From contig JALJCQ010000041.1 of assembly GCA_023091665.1 (NCBI GenBank), forward strand, positions 62,001 through 126,000: a stretch of DNA of 64,000 nt, given 5' to 3'. This stretch comes from Pythium myriotylum. Lineage: Eukaryota; Oomycota; Peronosporomycetes; Pythiales; Pythiaceae. Made by a program: the position numbers and the translations under genes. Below are positions 20,101 through 29,757 of the stretch, piece after piece. The notes under the pieces are model-generated. The model saw only the letters and a program-made list of their open reading frames with translations, ran no database searches and had not been told where the DNA came from. Position 1 is the first letter of the stretch; each line of letters opens with the position of its first letter.

Positions 20101-21828
20101 TTATCTGCGTCTGCGGCTCGAACGCTGAGATCTCTCGCGGGCATTGAACCGTTCGAGAAGAGTCGACCAGTGTGAGACGTGGCTGATATCGTCCATGAAC
20201 TCCCACGAGTTCTGTGAGTCGGGCAGATCGTTCCATGAACAGAGGTACTGGAGGCGGCCTTGTCGTTGACGCCGGGCGAGTAACTCCTTGATGACATAAA
20301 CTCGCTCGCCGTCGTCGTCATACATGCGAGGGGCGCTCTTGGCGATCTGGCGAGCGCGAAAGATCTCAGGAACGTCCAGCGACAGCTTTAGTTGGTCGAC
20401 ATTAAATGTCGCGTGGCGACCACGGGCAACATAGCGGTGGGGCAGCGCGAGTTGATACGCATTCTCGCCAATCCGACGCTCGACTGCGAAAGGTCCATAC
20501 CACTTTGGTAGGAGTTTGTTTCGTGCAGGATCGCGATGAGGTTCATAATCGGGCTGACCTAACTCGCTGCTGAGCACTCGCGCATCCACGTAGACCAGGT
20601 CGCCAACTGCGAACTGCACTGGACGGCGACCACGGTTGTAATACTTTGCTTGGCGTTCCTGAGCGAGCCGGAGGTTGCGCTGAGCAAATGCAATGACTTC
20701 TTGTCTTGAGCGCGTGAGGTTCTGAGCGGGCGTGGATCGTCCCCCAATAACTGGGAGTGTGATAGGCGCTCGAGGCTTATCGACTTCGAATGGTGATACT
20801 CTGGTCGATGTGGACACGAGCGTCGCATGGGCGTACTCGACCGTAGGCAGAACGCGTACCCAATCATCACCGTAGTGCGACACTACACATCGGAGGCTGT
20901 CCTCCAGAGTGCGTACTTGTCGTTCACTCCGACCATCGGCTTGAGCGCGCTTGGAGACTGTCATACGCTGCTTGACCTGCATAATCTTCATCAGTTCCAC
21001 CCAGAATTCACTCGTAAAGCGCGAGTCGCGGTCGGACACGATCGACTCGGGCAGAGAGTAGTAGCGAACGACGTTATCGAAAAACAGCCGCGCGGTGGTC
21101 TTAGCGTCCACGTCCTTCGTCGTCGGGATATAGCATGGCCTATTGGAGAGACGGCACACCACCACGTACACGGCATCGTATCCGTCGCTCACGGGCAAGG
21201 CTGTGACAAAGTCCATTGTGACATGTTGCCAGCATTGATCAGGAACAGGCAATGGCTGCAACAACCCATTACGACGCCGAGCACCGGACTTATGGCGAAC
21301 GCAGGCTTCACAAGTAGTCACATACTGTGTGATGTGACTTTTCATCCCTGGCCACCAGAAATATTGACGCATGGCTACGGTGGTGCGCTCAACACCTGGA
21401 TGAGCGACGATCGCTGCATCGTGGAAGTCGTGCATCAGCCGTAACAGGATCTCATTGACTTGTGGCACCCGGACAATCGGAATGACCCCGTCGCTCTTGA
21501 CCACTATTAAGTCCTCACGCAGTTCATACTTGGCTTCGACTTGCGCGTCCCCGCGCTGAAGCGCCTGTAGAATCATGGCGCAGTCCTTGTCCTTCACATA
21601 GGCAGCTTTCAGAGCGCGGGCAAAATCTTCATCCTCCCCAACAACTAGAAGCGAGGCATGGGCGCTGAGCGGAACCGAACTTGATGGCACTGGTAACGGA
21701 CCAAACATAGCGTTGCCGTCGACCAAGAGCTTGGCCGCACGGAAATCGCTGCAGGTCCTTGGTGTTCTGCGGCCGCGACCAGTTTGCAACCGCGGCGGTT
21801 TTATCAGGATCCACACGAATACCAGCAC
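20101..21828 (-). CDS. Gypsy Pol, integrase and chromodomain part
   Basis: From about 21770 down, the frame encodes the integrase zinc module (HP..R ... C..C within TTCEACVRHKSG). The catalytic core follows, with D (TMDFVTALPVSDGYD), D (VSDRDSRFTSEFW) and E (GRSERQVRTLED). Next are a GPF module (KWYGPFAVERRIGENAYQL) and a C-terminal chromodomain (YVIKELLARR ... YLCSWNDLPDSQNSWEF), which places it among chromoviruses. The stop lies 12 bp before the 3' LTR. The first about 20 codons before 21770 belong to another frame and are not real. Integrase inserts cDNA; the chromodomain guides it to chromatin. Confidence 0.9.
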   Translation of the reverse strand: MLVFVWILIKPPRLQTGRGRRTPRTCSDFRAAKLLVDGNAMFGPLPVPSSSVPLSAHASLLVVGEDEDFARALKAAYVKDKDCAMILQALQRGDAQVEAKYELREDLIVVKSDGVIPIVRVPQVNEILLRLMHDFHDAAIVAHPGVERTTVAMRQYFWWPGMKSHITQYVTTCEACVRHKSGARRRNGLLQPLPVPDQCWQHVTMDFVTALPVSDGYDAVYVVVCRLSNRPCYIPTTKDVDAKTTARLFFDNVVRYYSLPESIVSDRDSRFTSEFWVELMKIMQVKQRMTVSKRAQADGRSERQVRTLEDSLRCVVSHYGDDWVRVLPTVEYAHATLVSTSTRVSPFEVDKPRAPITLPVIGGRSTPAQNLTRSRQEVIAFAQRNLRLAQERQAKYYNRGRRPVQFAVGDLVYVDARVLSSELGQPDYEPHRDPARNKLLPKWYGPFAVERRIGENAYQLALPHRYVARGRHATFNVDQLKLSLDVPEIFRARQIAKSAPRMYDDDGERVYVIKELLARRQRQGRLQYLCSWNDLPDSQNSWEFMDDISHVSHWSTLLERFNARERSQRSSRRRR

Positions 21829-23389
21829 CGCTTACAATATGGCCTAGGAACTTGATCTCTGATCGCGCGAAGTGACACTTGCTCGGGCGTGCGAATAGCT
21901 GCTCCTCGCGGAGCACTTCAAAAACGCGGCGAAGGTGCTGGAGATGCTCTGCTCGGGTCTTTGAGAACACACAAATGTCGTCTAGGTAGACGACGACGAA
22001 GCCAGATAGTTCCTTGCTTTCAAAGATCCGTCTCATGAGTCGCGACCAAGTACCAGGCATCCCAGCCAAACCCATAGGGGCGACGCACCATTGATAGATC
22101 TCCGAGCCAGCTCGAAATGCTGTATACTGTCGCGACGGCATTGCCATGCGCATTTGGTGGTAGCCGGACGCCAAATCAATTAAGGTAAACACGTTAGCAC
22201 CAGCAAGTCGATCAAAAACCTCGTCAATCCGCGGAATCGGGATCCGCGGAATTTCTGTCATTGAGTTGACATATCGATAGTCGATGACCCAGCGGACGGG
22301 CTTCGATGGATCACCGCCGCGCACCCACTGGATCTTCGACGGCAACTCGCCTGTGATGGGGTCGCGCTTCGGCACCGCAAAGATATTCGAGACCCATGGC
22401 GATGCACTCTTCTCAATCCACCCTTTCTTTAGGAGCTTGTCGACGAAGGTTCTCAGCGCCGCTTGCTCGACATGTGCGTGGCGGAACGGTGGCCGAGACG
22501 AAGGCGTCGCGCCGGTCTTGAGCATGACCACATGCTCGATGTCACGTTCCGGGGGCAGCCCGTCGGGGAGTTCCTCACGGAGAGAGTCCGAGTACTCACG
22601 CACGAGTGCCTCTATCTCAGCGTCGGGTTTCTTCAACCCAACATCCGAAACCACATCGAGATGAAAAACCTCAGTGTACATACCCGAGTTGAGATTAGCC
22701 TTGAACTGGTCAATGTCAACATACTCGATGATGGGATCAGGTTCCTGCGGCGGTTTCCATTCCTTGGGGACTCGTCGACGAGTGGGTTCACTGCGCCACT
22801 TCAACTTGTGTCCGGACCAGTCGATTATCGGATTCTCTTGCCGTAGCCACGCCTGACCAAGGATACCATCAAAGTCTTGCTGGAGCGGCCACTCGATCAC
22901 CGCGACAGTGCACGCTTTGCCCTCAATGGTCATAACGGTATCGTAGCAGCGCGCGGTCGTCGTGGTCACCTTCCCTTCGAAGTCTCGCGCCTGGAGCTCC
23001 TTCTCCTGCGCCTCCGGCGGCGCACCTAGCAGATCGCGGCGCACCAGGTTGTGCGTCGCACCAGAGTCAACAAGCATCCTCAGCGTCTTGCCTTGGACGT
23101 CCGCCTTCACAATAAGCAGGTCATCCCCATGCAGCTGCACCTTGTCCAGACGAATCTCCACAGCACACACAGACGGACCAATCATGTTGCACGAGTCACC
23201 AGAGTCCTCCATCTCGAACTCGATTGGGGCAGAATCAGAATTTACACTTGGAGATTTAGAATCAGATTGCTCAACGGATACTCCGTTTACATCCGTTGAG
23301 CGGGCTCGTTTCCCTGGCGCTTCTTTGGGCACCGCGCGATCTGGTGCCCAGCCTCGCGACAGTAAAAGCAAAGTCCTTGACGGCGGCAC
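21765..23389 (-). CDS. Gypsy Pol, protease and reverse transcriptase part
   Basis: Aspartic protease motif MLVDSGATHNLV. Reverse transcriptase has WVIDYRYVN, LIDLASGYHQM, APMGLAGMPGTW and the YLDD active site (VVVYLDDICVFSKT), and ends with SEIKFLGHIVSGAGI. The frame breaks at about 21765, just after the RT thumb: the RNase H domain expected next is absent and the integrase region follows in another frame. A deletion of several hundred bp is inferred. The protein fragment itself has no other visible lesion. Confidence 0.9.
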
Positions 23390-24058
23390 ATCTCGTTGGT
23401 CGGGCGGGCCGACATCTGAGAGATGTCCATAGGCTCCGCCTCCGGTACGCGTTGGGGTCTCGGGCGGCGTGAAGTAGGACCACCGAAGTGGGAGCGCTCA
23501 TACGCCTGAGCGGCCGCAATCGCTTGCTTGAGCGTTACACACGTGAGGTAACTGACCTCCTTTTGAGTCTCAGGCTTCAGCCCGGTCACGAAGTGGTCGA
23601 TTTTGTCAATCCGCGACATATCGCGGACTTGTGCGATGACCTGGCGGAAGCGAGCGACATAGTCCTCGACACTGTCGGTCTGCTTGCAGGCTCGGAGAGC
23701 TGCGCGGAGTCTCTGCTGCTGGTCAGACGGAATGAACTCGTCACGCAGCGCGCACTCAAACTCATCAATGTCATGGATGGGATCTAGGGTTTAGGGTGGG
23801 TGTAATCAATGTTCTTACCGCGCAAGAACAACTTGGCGCGGAACATGAGCTCGTCAACACTCTCGTTAGGTCGGCCATGGAGGCGCCTTCAATTTTGAAC
23901 TCTCGATTAGCATGCTGGTGCTGTGCTTGCTCCATAAGCACAGCCCGAAACTCGTGGTTCTGGGTTGCCACAGTGCGAGTGAACTCATGGACCGCGTGCG
24001 TTAGGCCCTCGAGGACCGACATGACGGGGTTGACTGAGTCTTCCATACTTGCAGGAGT
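23287..24058 (-). pseudogene. Gypsy Gag, frame-disrupted
   Basis: An N-terminal frame begins MEDSVNPVMSVLEGL. The capsid continues in another frame (SVDELMFRAKLFLRGK), is stopped at a TAG near 23785 within telomere-like CCCTAAACCCTAG, and continues in a third frame (DEFECALRDEFIP ... DHFVTGLKPETQ). It ends with the zinc knuckle CFYCREAGHQIARC (C-X2-C-X4-H-X4-C). At least two breaks prevent a full Gag. Confidence 0.8.
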
Positions 24059-24240
24059 TGCCGTAGACGAGGCAGAGAGACGGGCCACTTGCTGAGATGG
24101 GATAGTCGCGTCTGGTTACGACGGGGTACACCGACAGTTACAATATACCGATAAATACCGATAAATACCGGTAATGAGATGGTCGGTCGGTTTCGGTCGG
24201 AGCGGAGCGGAGAGGCGTTGGACCAACCAGTGCTACCAAT

Positions 24241-24450
24241 TGCAATGGTGGCCCAAGTGGACTGACTGGAACTGAGTAGTATTTAGCCAAATGCAGAATG
24301 AACGGAATAGACTGATCCTCCGCAGGCCTAGGTTACTAAGTCACCGGGACCACTGAGTGCATGGGGAACCACTCGTGGTCGCTCAGTGATCACAGAACTA
24401 GAAGCGACATGCAACATGCAACTTACGCATGGACTAGCTGCGACATTACA
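24241..24450 (-). repeat. Gypsy 5' LTR (210 bp)
   Basis: Direct copy of 19879-20088, followed on the right by the target duplication CGCTT and then by the remaining exon of the split host gene. Confidence 0.92.
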
Positions 24451-24643
24451 CGCTTCCATGTACGGTGTGGCAGTCGGCACAGAAGGTGTCCCAGACGATG
24501 GGTCTACTGTTTCCATTGATCACATGTGGGGATTGCAAATCTACAATGATTATGGATGCCAGTTGAAGACAAGTCTCGATCATCTCACGGTGTTGACTCA
24601 GCCGTTACGTTTAGGAAAAAAGCTGAAGCAGTACTTTCGGTAG

Positions 24644-24873
24644 ATAATTTATAATGAATGAATCAGTGTTGTTGAGCATTAAACACATCTGACATGCATC
24701 AAGTCTTCGTAGGATTCTCGCACACTGAAGGTACAATATTCTCCCAGGTGAATGATCTGCCTGGAAGTTTTGCCGAGATCGTGGCTCAACGTGGCTTCAT
24801 TAACAGCATTGCTTGAACGATATGATACAACACATGTTTGACCAGATCTGCATAGGCATCAATTACATTAGCA
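24644..24873. other. Short convergent intergenic space
   Basis: 230 bp between the stop of the split gene and the stop of the HTH-PDT-ACT gene, which face each other. No feature seen. Confidence 0.5.
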
Positions 24874-26130
24874 TTAAAGATTGGCTTGCCTGCATCTTAC
24901 GTACCGAAATGGATCGTCGCCGTTTGTCAGAACACAAATGTGTTCGATGATGATACCAAGACGAGTAAACGTGTCGATGACGCCGAACAGCGGTGCTCGT
25001 CCAATGCTAGTGATGAGTATAGTGCTCTGCCGTTGTGGGGATTTGATGACGGCGCTCGTTGACTCCATGTCGCGAAACAATGCGCTCCCCCCGCGACGCC
25101 CAATTACCATGTACTTGGTGCAACTAACTTTGCTTGGAACGCGAGCTTGCACAACGATGAGTTCGTTGGCTTGAGCTGCTTCATCACTGCACAACACCAG
25201 AGTCTTCATGTCTAGTTCTTCGCGAATGATGCGGCATGCTGTAGCGCTGTCCCAGGAGACTTGACGGTGGAAGTTTCGATTGTTCTCGCACTCTAGTCGT
25301 AGCAAGTATTCCTCGCACCTGGCAAGTACTTCCCAGTTAGACATCACGCAGTCAGCAGATGCCAACTGCACTCCTGGTAAGCCGCAAAGACAAATAGTCT
25401 CGTCACAAGTTAGCTCTGCGACGATGGTAAAACGCAGCAACACTACACGATCAAGTGCCGCGCGAAACAGCGGTGAAAACAATGTATCTCTCGCCAACAC
25501 TGCATAGTCAATCTCGTGTGCACTGAGCGCCTCCAGCATCTGCACAGCTTGAGAGTAACCAACTTGACCGAACGCGCTGCTAGATTGTTCAGAAGATGCT
25601 TCTTCTAGCTGGAAGAAACGCCGAGAAGCAACATGAGCAAAGCCGCCATCCTCTCCGTGGAATCCAACAAGGAGTTTCCGGGCGCCGCAGCAACCATCGA
25701 CGTGGCGACCGGGGTGCGTTGGAAACGACTCTTTGTGACGCGGGTCTTCTAACGCACAGAATGCACTTGAGAGTGGTGGATTGTCAATCGTTTCACTTCG
25801 CAGACTCGACGTTGTAGTCACTCGAGATGTAGTGAGCTTGAGGCATTCACTGGCGCACGAACTTGCGTCGTCTACCGGTGTTAAGGCTGACCCATTCTCA
25901 GCAACAGACTTAGCTTTTCTGAATCGCATTGACTTCCGAGGACACTGCCGGAGATATTCTTCACGCCGCAGCCATTCATGGACACTCGTGCGACTGACAC
26001 CGAACCGCGCGTGGGCGCTTGCAAAGGAGCTCGTGCGAACGAAGTTTATGATTTCGAGCTTCTCTTCAGCCGTGTAACGCCGGCGTTTTCGTGGCGCCGC
26101 GTCGCCTTCACCAGCTTCCATTACATCCAT
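24874..26130 (-). CDS. HTH - prephenate dehydratase-like - ACT fusion protein
   Basis: 418 aa, one exon. Residues 14-62 form a psq/CENP-B-type helix-turn-helix (RRRYTAEEKLEIINFVR then GVSRTSVHEWLRRE). Residues 152-345 align through the length of prephenate dehydratase: VGFHGEDGGFAHVAS for the GPxGxxSHxA start, DYAVLARDT for DYAVxPIENT, ADCVMSNWEVLARC for the SHPQxxxQC motif, and KVSCTKYMVIGRR for the NxTRFxxIxR motif. Residues 368-412 fit an ACT domain. The catalytic Thr of TRF is kept but Arg is Lys, the SH histidine is gone and ENT is changed, so dehydratase activity is doubtful. A ligand-sensing DNA-binding regulator is inferred. It is inside the TIR-bounded segment, transcribed toward the split gene. 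Confidence 0.75.
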   Translation of the reverse strand: MDVMEAGEGDAAPRKRRRYTAEEKLEIINFVRTSSFASAHARFGVSRTSVHEWLRREEYLRQCPRKSMRFRKAKSVAENGSALTPVDDASSCASECLKLTTSRVTTTSSLRSETIDNPPLSSAFCALEDPRHKESFPTHPGRHVDGCCGARKLLVGFHGEDGGFAHVASRRFFQLEEASSEQSSSAFGQVGYSQAVQMLEALSAHEIDYAVLARDTLFSPLFRAALDRVVLLRFTIVAELTCDETICLCGLPGVQLASADCVMSNWEVLARCEEYLLRLECENNRNFHRQVSWDSATACRIIREELDMKTLVLCSDEAAQANELIVVQARVPSKVSCTKYMVIGRRGGSALFRDMESTSAVIKSPQRQSTILITSIGRAPLFGVIDTFTRLGIIIEHICVLTNGDDPFRYVRCRQANL

Positions 26131-26400
26131 TTTTCGAATCCATCACCGGTGAAAAGTCACACGACTTGATCATTTTAATTTAAACTGATGTATAAAATTT
26201 TGTTCATTGAGTCGTCTTTGCTGAATCTGAACACTTGCGAACAAGAAACACCCATCAAATTATTAACACCATGATGTGAGTGAGATGATTGCGTGTTGGC
26301 TAGTCTCAGCAACATTCATTCTTTGAACACATGCACATCACCGGAGAGGAGTCATATGACTTGACTTGATGATTTTTAATTAAAATTAATGTATTAGATT
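26131..26400. other. Intergenic between divergent genes
   Basis: AT-richer stretch between the HTH fusion gene and the Helitron-type gene, which diverge. Two similar 60-70-bp blocks (about 26140-26230 and 26345-26450), each with TTTTAATTTAAA-like sequence, then a TGAATCTGAACACTTGC motif at 26223 and 26433, form a direct repeat. Possibly part of a shared promoter. Confidence 0.5.
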
Positions 26401-27900
26401 TTGGCCCTTGGGTCGTTGCCGCTGAATCTGAACACTTGCCGCCAGGAACCACACATGTTGGTCAACGAATACTCTTCAAACCGAAATCATGGCGAGATGA
26501 TTGCTTGCCGACGAGTCTCTATTCGTTCTCAAGTAAGGCAGACACAACAAGAATGGGTCAGGCAGACGAGAATTCGTGCGGAGCTTCAAGCGCATCGTCA
26601 GAGACAGTTGACTATCACCAATCGCCGACAGGACGCGAAGCGCTCACAACCTCAACGAACAGGTATGTTTTTCACATGACGTTACGGGTGATAAAAGTTA
26701 TTCAATCATCGCTTGTGTGCGTGCTCAGATATCATTGAAGCTCAATGGATAAGTTATCAACGCCTCGACAACATCAATCGTTCGTTGGCGTTCGAGCCAC
26801 TGACGGACGCTGATTCTCGACGCCTTGAGAGCGACGCCGCAATGCAGTTTAACGATTCCGCTCTCGACCGGAAGGTCTGCGTTGTCACAGACACATAAGT
26901 ATATCCGGCTGATGCGGTGCTGATTCGGCTTGACGATCTCTCGTTCAACGCCATGCGTGCCGTTCTCACTGGCAAGCCTTGGGTCACTCCACTCATTTCA
27001 AAATACTACGATTGCTCGGATATAGATCCCAGATTGAAGGGCTTGCTACTTTCTCGTCGCGCGTTCGTTCTTGGTCAGTCCGTGGGGACACAAGTGTGGA
27101 TAAAAAAGAAAGCTCTTCAGCATCTGCGCGCGGTCGAAACACGACTAGCGCACTCATTGAATGCTGATTCAGACAACAAGCCTCCGCGCTTTGCAATAGC
27201 TGATGGCTTCATCACCGGCGTGTTCCCAGAAATCGAATGCCTCACTGTCATCGAACGTCAGGCCATCGGTCTTGCCCAACTACGAGGCGTGTTGAAGGTT
27301 GTGTATGGTGGTCCTGGGAATGTTCTGCAGAGCCATCTCTTGTCGTGGGATAATCGAGAGGCTACCATTGCTACTGCGGTACCAAATCCTGCAAGCCACA
27401 CAAATTTCCAGCTCGTTCTTGCGGGACCAATGACAAGTGCTCAAGAACTCTTGTTGGCAAAGAAACATGAGTGCAACGGTACTCGTGTTTTGCACGCACA
27501 TGAGTTGCTTCGGAAAATCAACCCATTGTACGCAAATCTAACTACAAGCAGTGCGTTTTCAACCCAATGTGTGCATGCGGACTCGATCACTACGCGGCTC
27601 CAAGGTGTACAAAATGTGGACGTGCTTGTTGCTCAAGCAAGAGCCCGGCAAGCAAGTGTTGCTCGAATGCAGCCAATCCCAGACGATCCTGAGAGCCGTG
27701 AATGTACAGTGATTGAATCGGAGACGGTACTGGTTCAGACAGTTGCGAATCGAACCGAACACGATCGTCTTGCGGTCGCTTTTGCAAACGTGACCGGCAC
27801 TAAGACGTACGTTGCCCGCAGATCCTCGGTTCTTCTCAAGAGTTCGGATCCACACTACATGGAGCGAATGTTTGTGCATCTTCTGCCATTCGGTACGGGG
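26401..27900 (+). pseudogene. Helitron-type replicase, N-terminal region (decayed)
   Basis: A basic Arg/Gln-rich start (about 26540-26662) splices over a 66-nt intron (26663-26728, GTATGT/CAG) into QWISYQRLDNINRSLAFEPL. A TAA at 26894-26896 interrupts it. The frame then continues as MRAVLTGKPWVTPLISKYYD, LLLSRRAFVLG and IADGFITGVFPEIECLT, which match the DUF6570 region at the N-terminus of many eukaryotic Helitron proteins. At the G-run near 27897 the frame shifts into the Rep part. Confidence 0.6.
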
Positions 27901-29757
27901 GGGTTTCCATGCAAAGGAGTCACACTTACTCGAAGCGCGACGTGGTCTGGAATTACCTCAACGTTTCAACGAACAAGTTTGCGGAAGACGCCATGTTCAA
28001 GCTCGTGATGTTTGACTATCTATCTACGTTACGTGTAAAGAGTGGTGGTTATCTTCGCGTTGGTCAAGATCCAGCACTTGCTACGACCGCAGTGACGATT
28101 ACTCCAGCGCAGTTGCAGATGGTGATGTCGAATAGGGCAAGGCAGCGAGACGCGTGGAAACAAGGTCGAGCATACACGCCAAGTCCGGAATCAAATCTAG
28201 CAAACCGTGTGCTCAAGTCAATTAATGCAAGTACCTCCAAGATGTGGGGAAGTAATGAAGAGCGACAGGCTATGACCCGAAAAGTTGATGCGATGACCAT
28301 TCTGTACGGTGCTCCTTCGGTGTTTTGGACATTGACGCCAAATCCAGACTGCTCCATCACGTGTGCATTTTGGTCGGGCCACGAGCTTCCAGGTGGACGC
28401 CCTCAGAATCTGTCACAATGTGTCCAGCGGAATATGCCGTGCAGCTCACAAATGTCTCGTCTCATCATGGGCAACACTGTGGTCCAAGCTCAGTACTACA
28501 AACTCTGTAGTGAACTGTTAATTGATATTCTGTTCGGCTGGGATATGAAGGCAAACAGACCGAAATCTCAGCGTGGCATCTTCGGCTTCGTCGAGGCATT
28601 TGTTTTTGCGGTAGAGCAGCAGGGGAGGTTGTTCATTCATCATCATGGTGTCGCATGGGTCGCTGGGTTACCACGAACTCAATCAGACTGGGAGAGACTA
28701 GTTGCAAGTCCTGAACTTTCCGTGCGATTTGTGAAGTATTGTTCATCCATTTTTTCAGCAGAATTGCCAGTGTACAACTCGATGGACACACCACGATGCC
28801 CAGACGCAGAATGTGCAGCTCCTCTCACACCCCTCGTCATCGATAAGAAATACAAGCACCTACTGAAGCATACTGTACCAGCGCCTATGGTTGCAAGTTG
28901 TGATGAATGCAATCGTCGTTTCTCTGAGCTCGATCTGACGTCTGCGTACATCGAAAAGAAATGGAGTCAGTTACCAGACCACAACAAGCTTGAAAGTACA
29001 GCTTCCGCTGTGAATGAGATACGTTTGCGGCTTGGCGGGCTATCTCTTGACAAGGAGACGTCTGATGTACAACTCAGCCGTCTGCTTCCCATGGATCAAG
29101 TGCATCTGCTCACGCACACAAGTTCATGTGCAAAAGGAAAATCCTGTTCCAGATGTCGCTACCGTTTCTTTCGCAAAATCGTTGCAATCACCGCTTTCAA
29201 CGAACATGACGAGGTTGAGTATCGTCGACGAATTGGAAACCAGTGGCTGAACACGTACATCCCACTCTGGCGTCGAATCTTCCACTTCAACATGGATGCA
29301 AGAATTCTGTGTTCGGGCCATGGGCTGCAAGCTGCACGATATGCTCTCCAGTATACAGTCAAACAACAAACAGTGCTGGACAACGTAGCTATCGTTGAAA
29401 TGGCGTTCAAGAAGCGTATCGAACGCGAATCGACAATGACAGCCACACAGTACTCCCTTGGAATTGGTCGACTGTTATCACTGGCATATGCAAACTCTAG
29501 TGTCATGGAGCTGGGCGGTCCGTTAGCTACGGCGATCATTATGGCAGGTGAAGCGGTCACGTTTAGCTGAAAGTTCGAGCGCCTCGTTCTCCTTGAGGCT
29601 CTCAACATCCTCGATGGTGTTCCAGTCGAAGCAACCGTCGTGAGTCGTGATAACCAGTTGTACACCGAGACTTCAATTCTCAAATACATTCGGCGACTCA
29701 CGTGCTTGGAAAACTACTCTTGGTACGAGTATTGCTGCTGGTTTCATAGAAAAGGAA
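27901..29757 (+). pseudogene. Helitron Rep (HUH-type) domain, decayed
   Basis: The frame entered near 27909 contains the Helitron_like_N block (NRARQRDAWKQGRAYTPSPE, then GAPSVFWTLTPNPDCSIT). The nuclease core follows (GIFGFVEAFVFAVEQQGRLF) with IHHHGVAW, where an H-hydrophobic-H motif is expected, and then a Cys-rich stretch (CPDAEC ... CDEC). HUH nucleases nick and join single strands in rolling-circle transposition. A TGA at 29568-29570 breaks it. The same frame then continues with SRDNQLYTETSILKYIRR until a frameshift near 29757 into the helicase. Confidence 0.7.

Larger units (their letters stand above)
19879..24450 (-). mobile_element. Ty3/gypsy chromodomain LTR retrotransposon, internally deleted
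   Basis: 4,572 bp with LTRs at 24241-24450 (5') and 19879-20088 (3'), flanked by the direct repeat CGCTT (19874-19878 and 24451-24455). On the minus strand, two bases after the 5' LTR comes TGGTAGCACTGG, a plausible tRNA primer-binding site. A purine run GGGAGGA directly precedes the 3' LTR. Order is Gag, protease, reverse transcriptase, integrase, chromodomain. Gag is frame-broken and the RNase H region is deleted, so it is non-autonomous. The LTRs differ at one base, so the insertion is young. Confidence 0.93.
18914..24643 (+). pseudogene. Uncharacterised three-exon gene split by a gypsy insertion
   Basis: Exon 1 is 18914-19523, intron 19524-19586 (63 nt, GTATGT/TAG), exon 2 is 19587-19759, intron 19760-19817 (GTGTGA/CAG). 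Exon 3 starts at 19818 and is interrupted at 19878. It resumes at 24456 and stops at 24643, after the LTR element and its 5-bp target duplication. Lengths add up to an exact codon multiple (343 codons), so the gene was open before insertion. Exon 1 has a two-copy repeat of about 60 residues containing TPTKSPSQRHPKAKA, SP/TP sites and acidic stretches, suggesting a nuclear protein. The C-terminal part has SIDHMWGLQIYNDYG. No family is recognised. Confidence 0.7.

Noticed and set aside
24386..24643. Separate small gene after the right LTR
   Set aside because: The frame enters from the LTR. Its codons after 24455 join exactly to exon 3 at 19878, so it is the remainder of the split gene.
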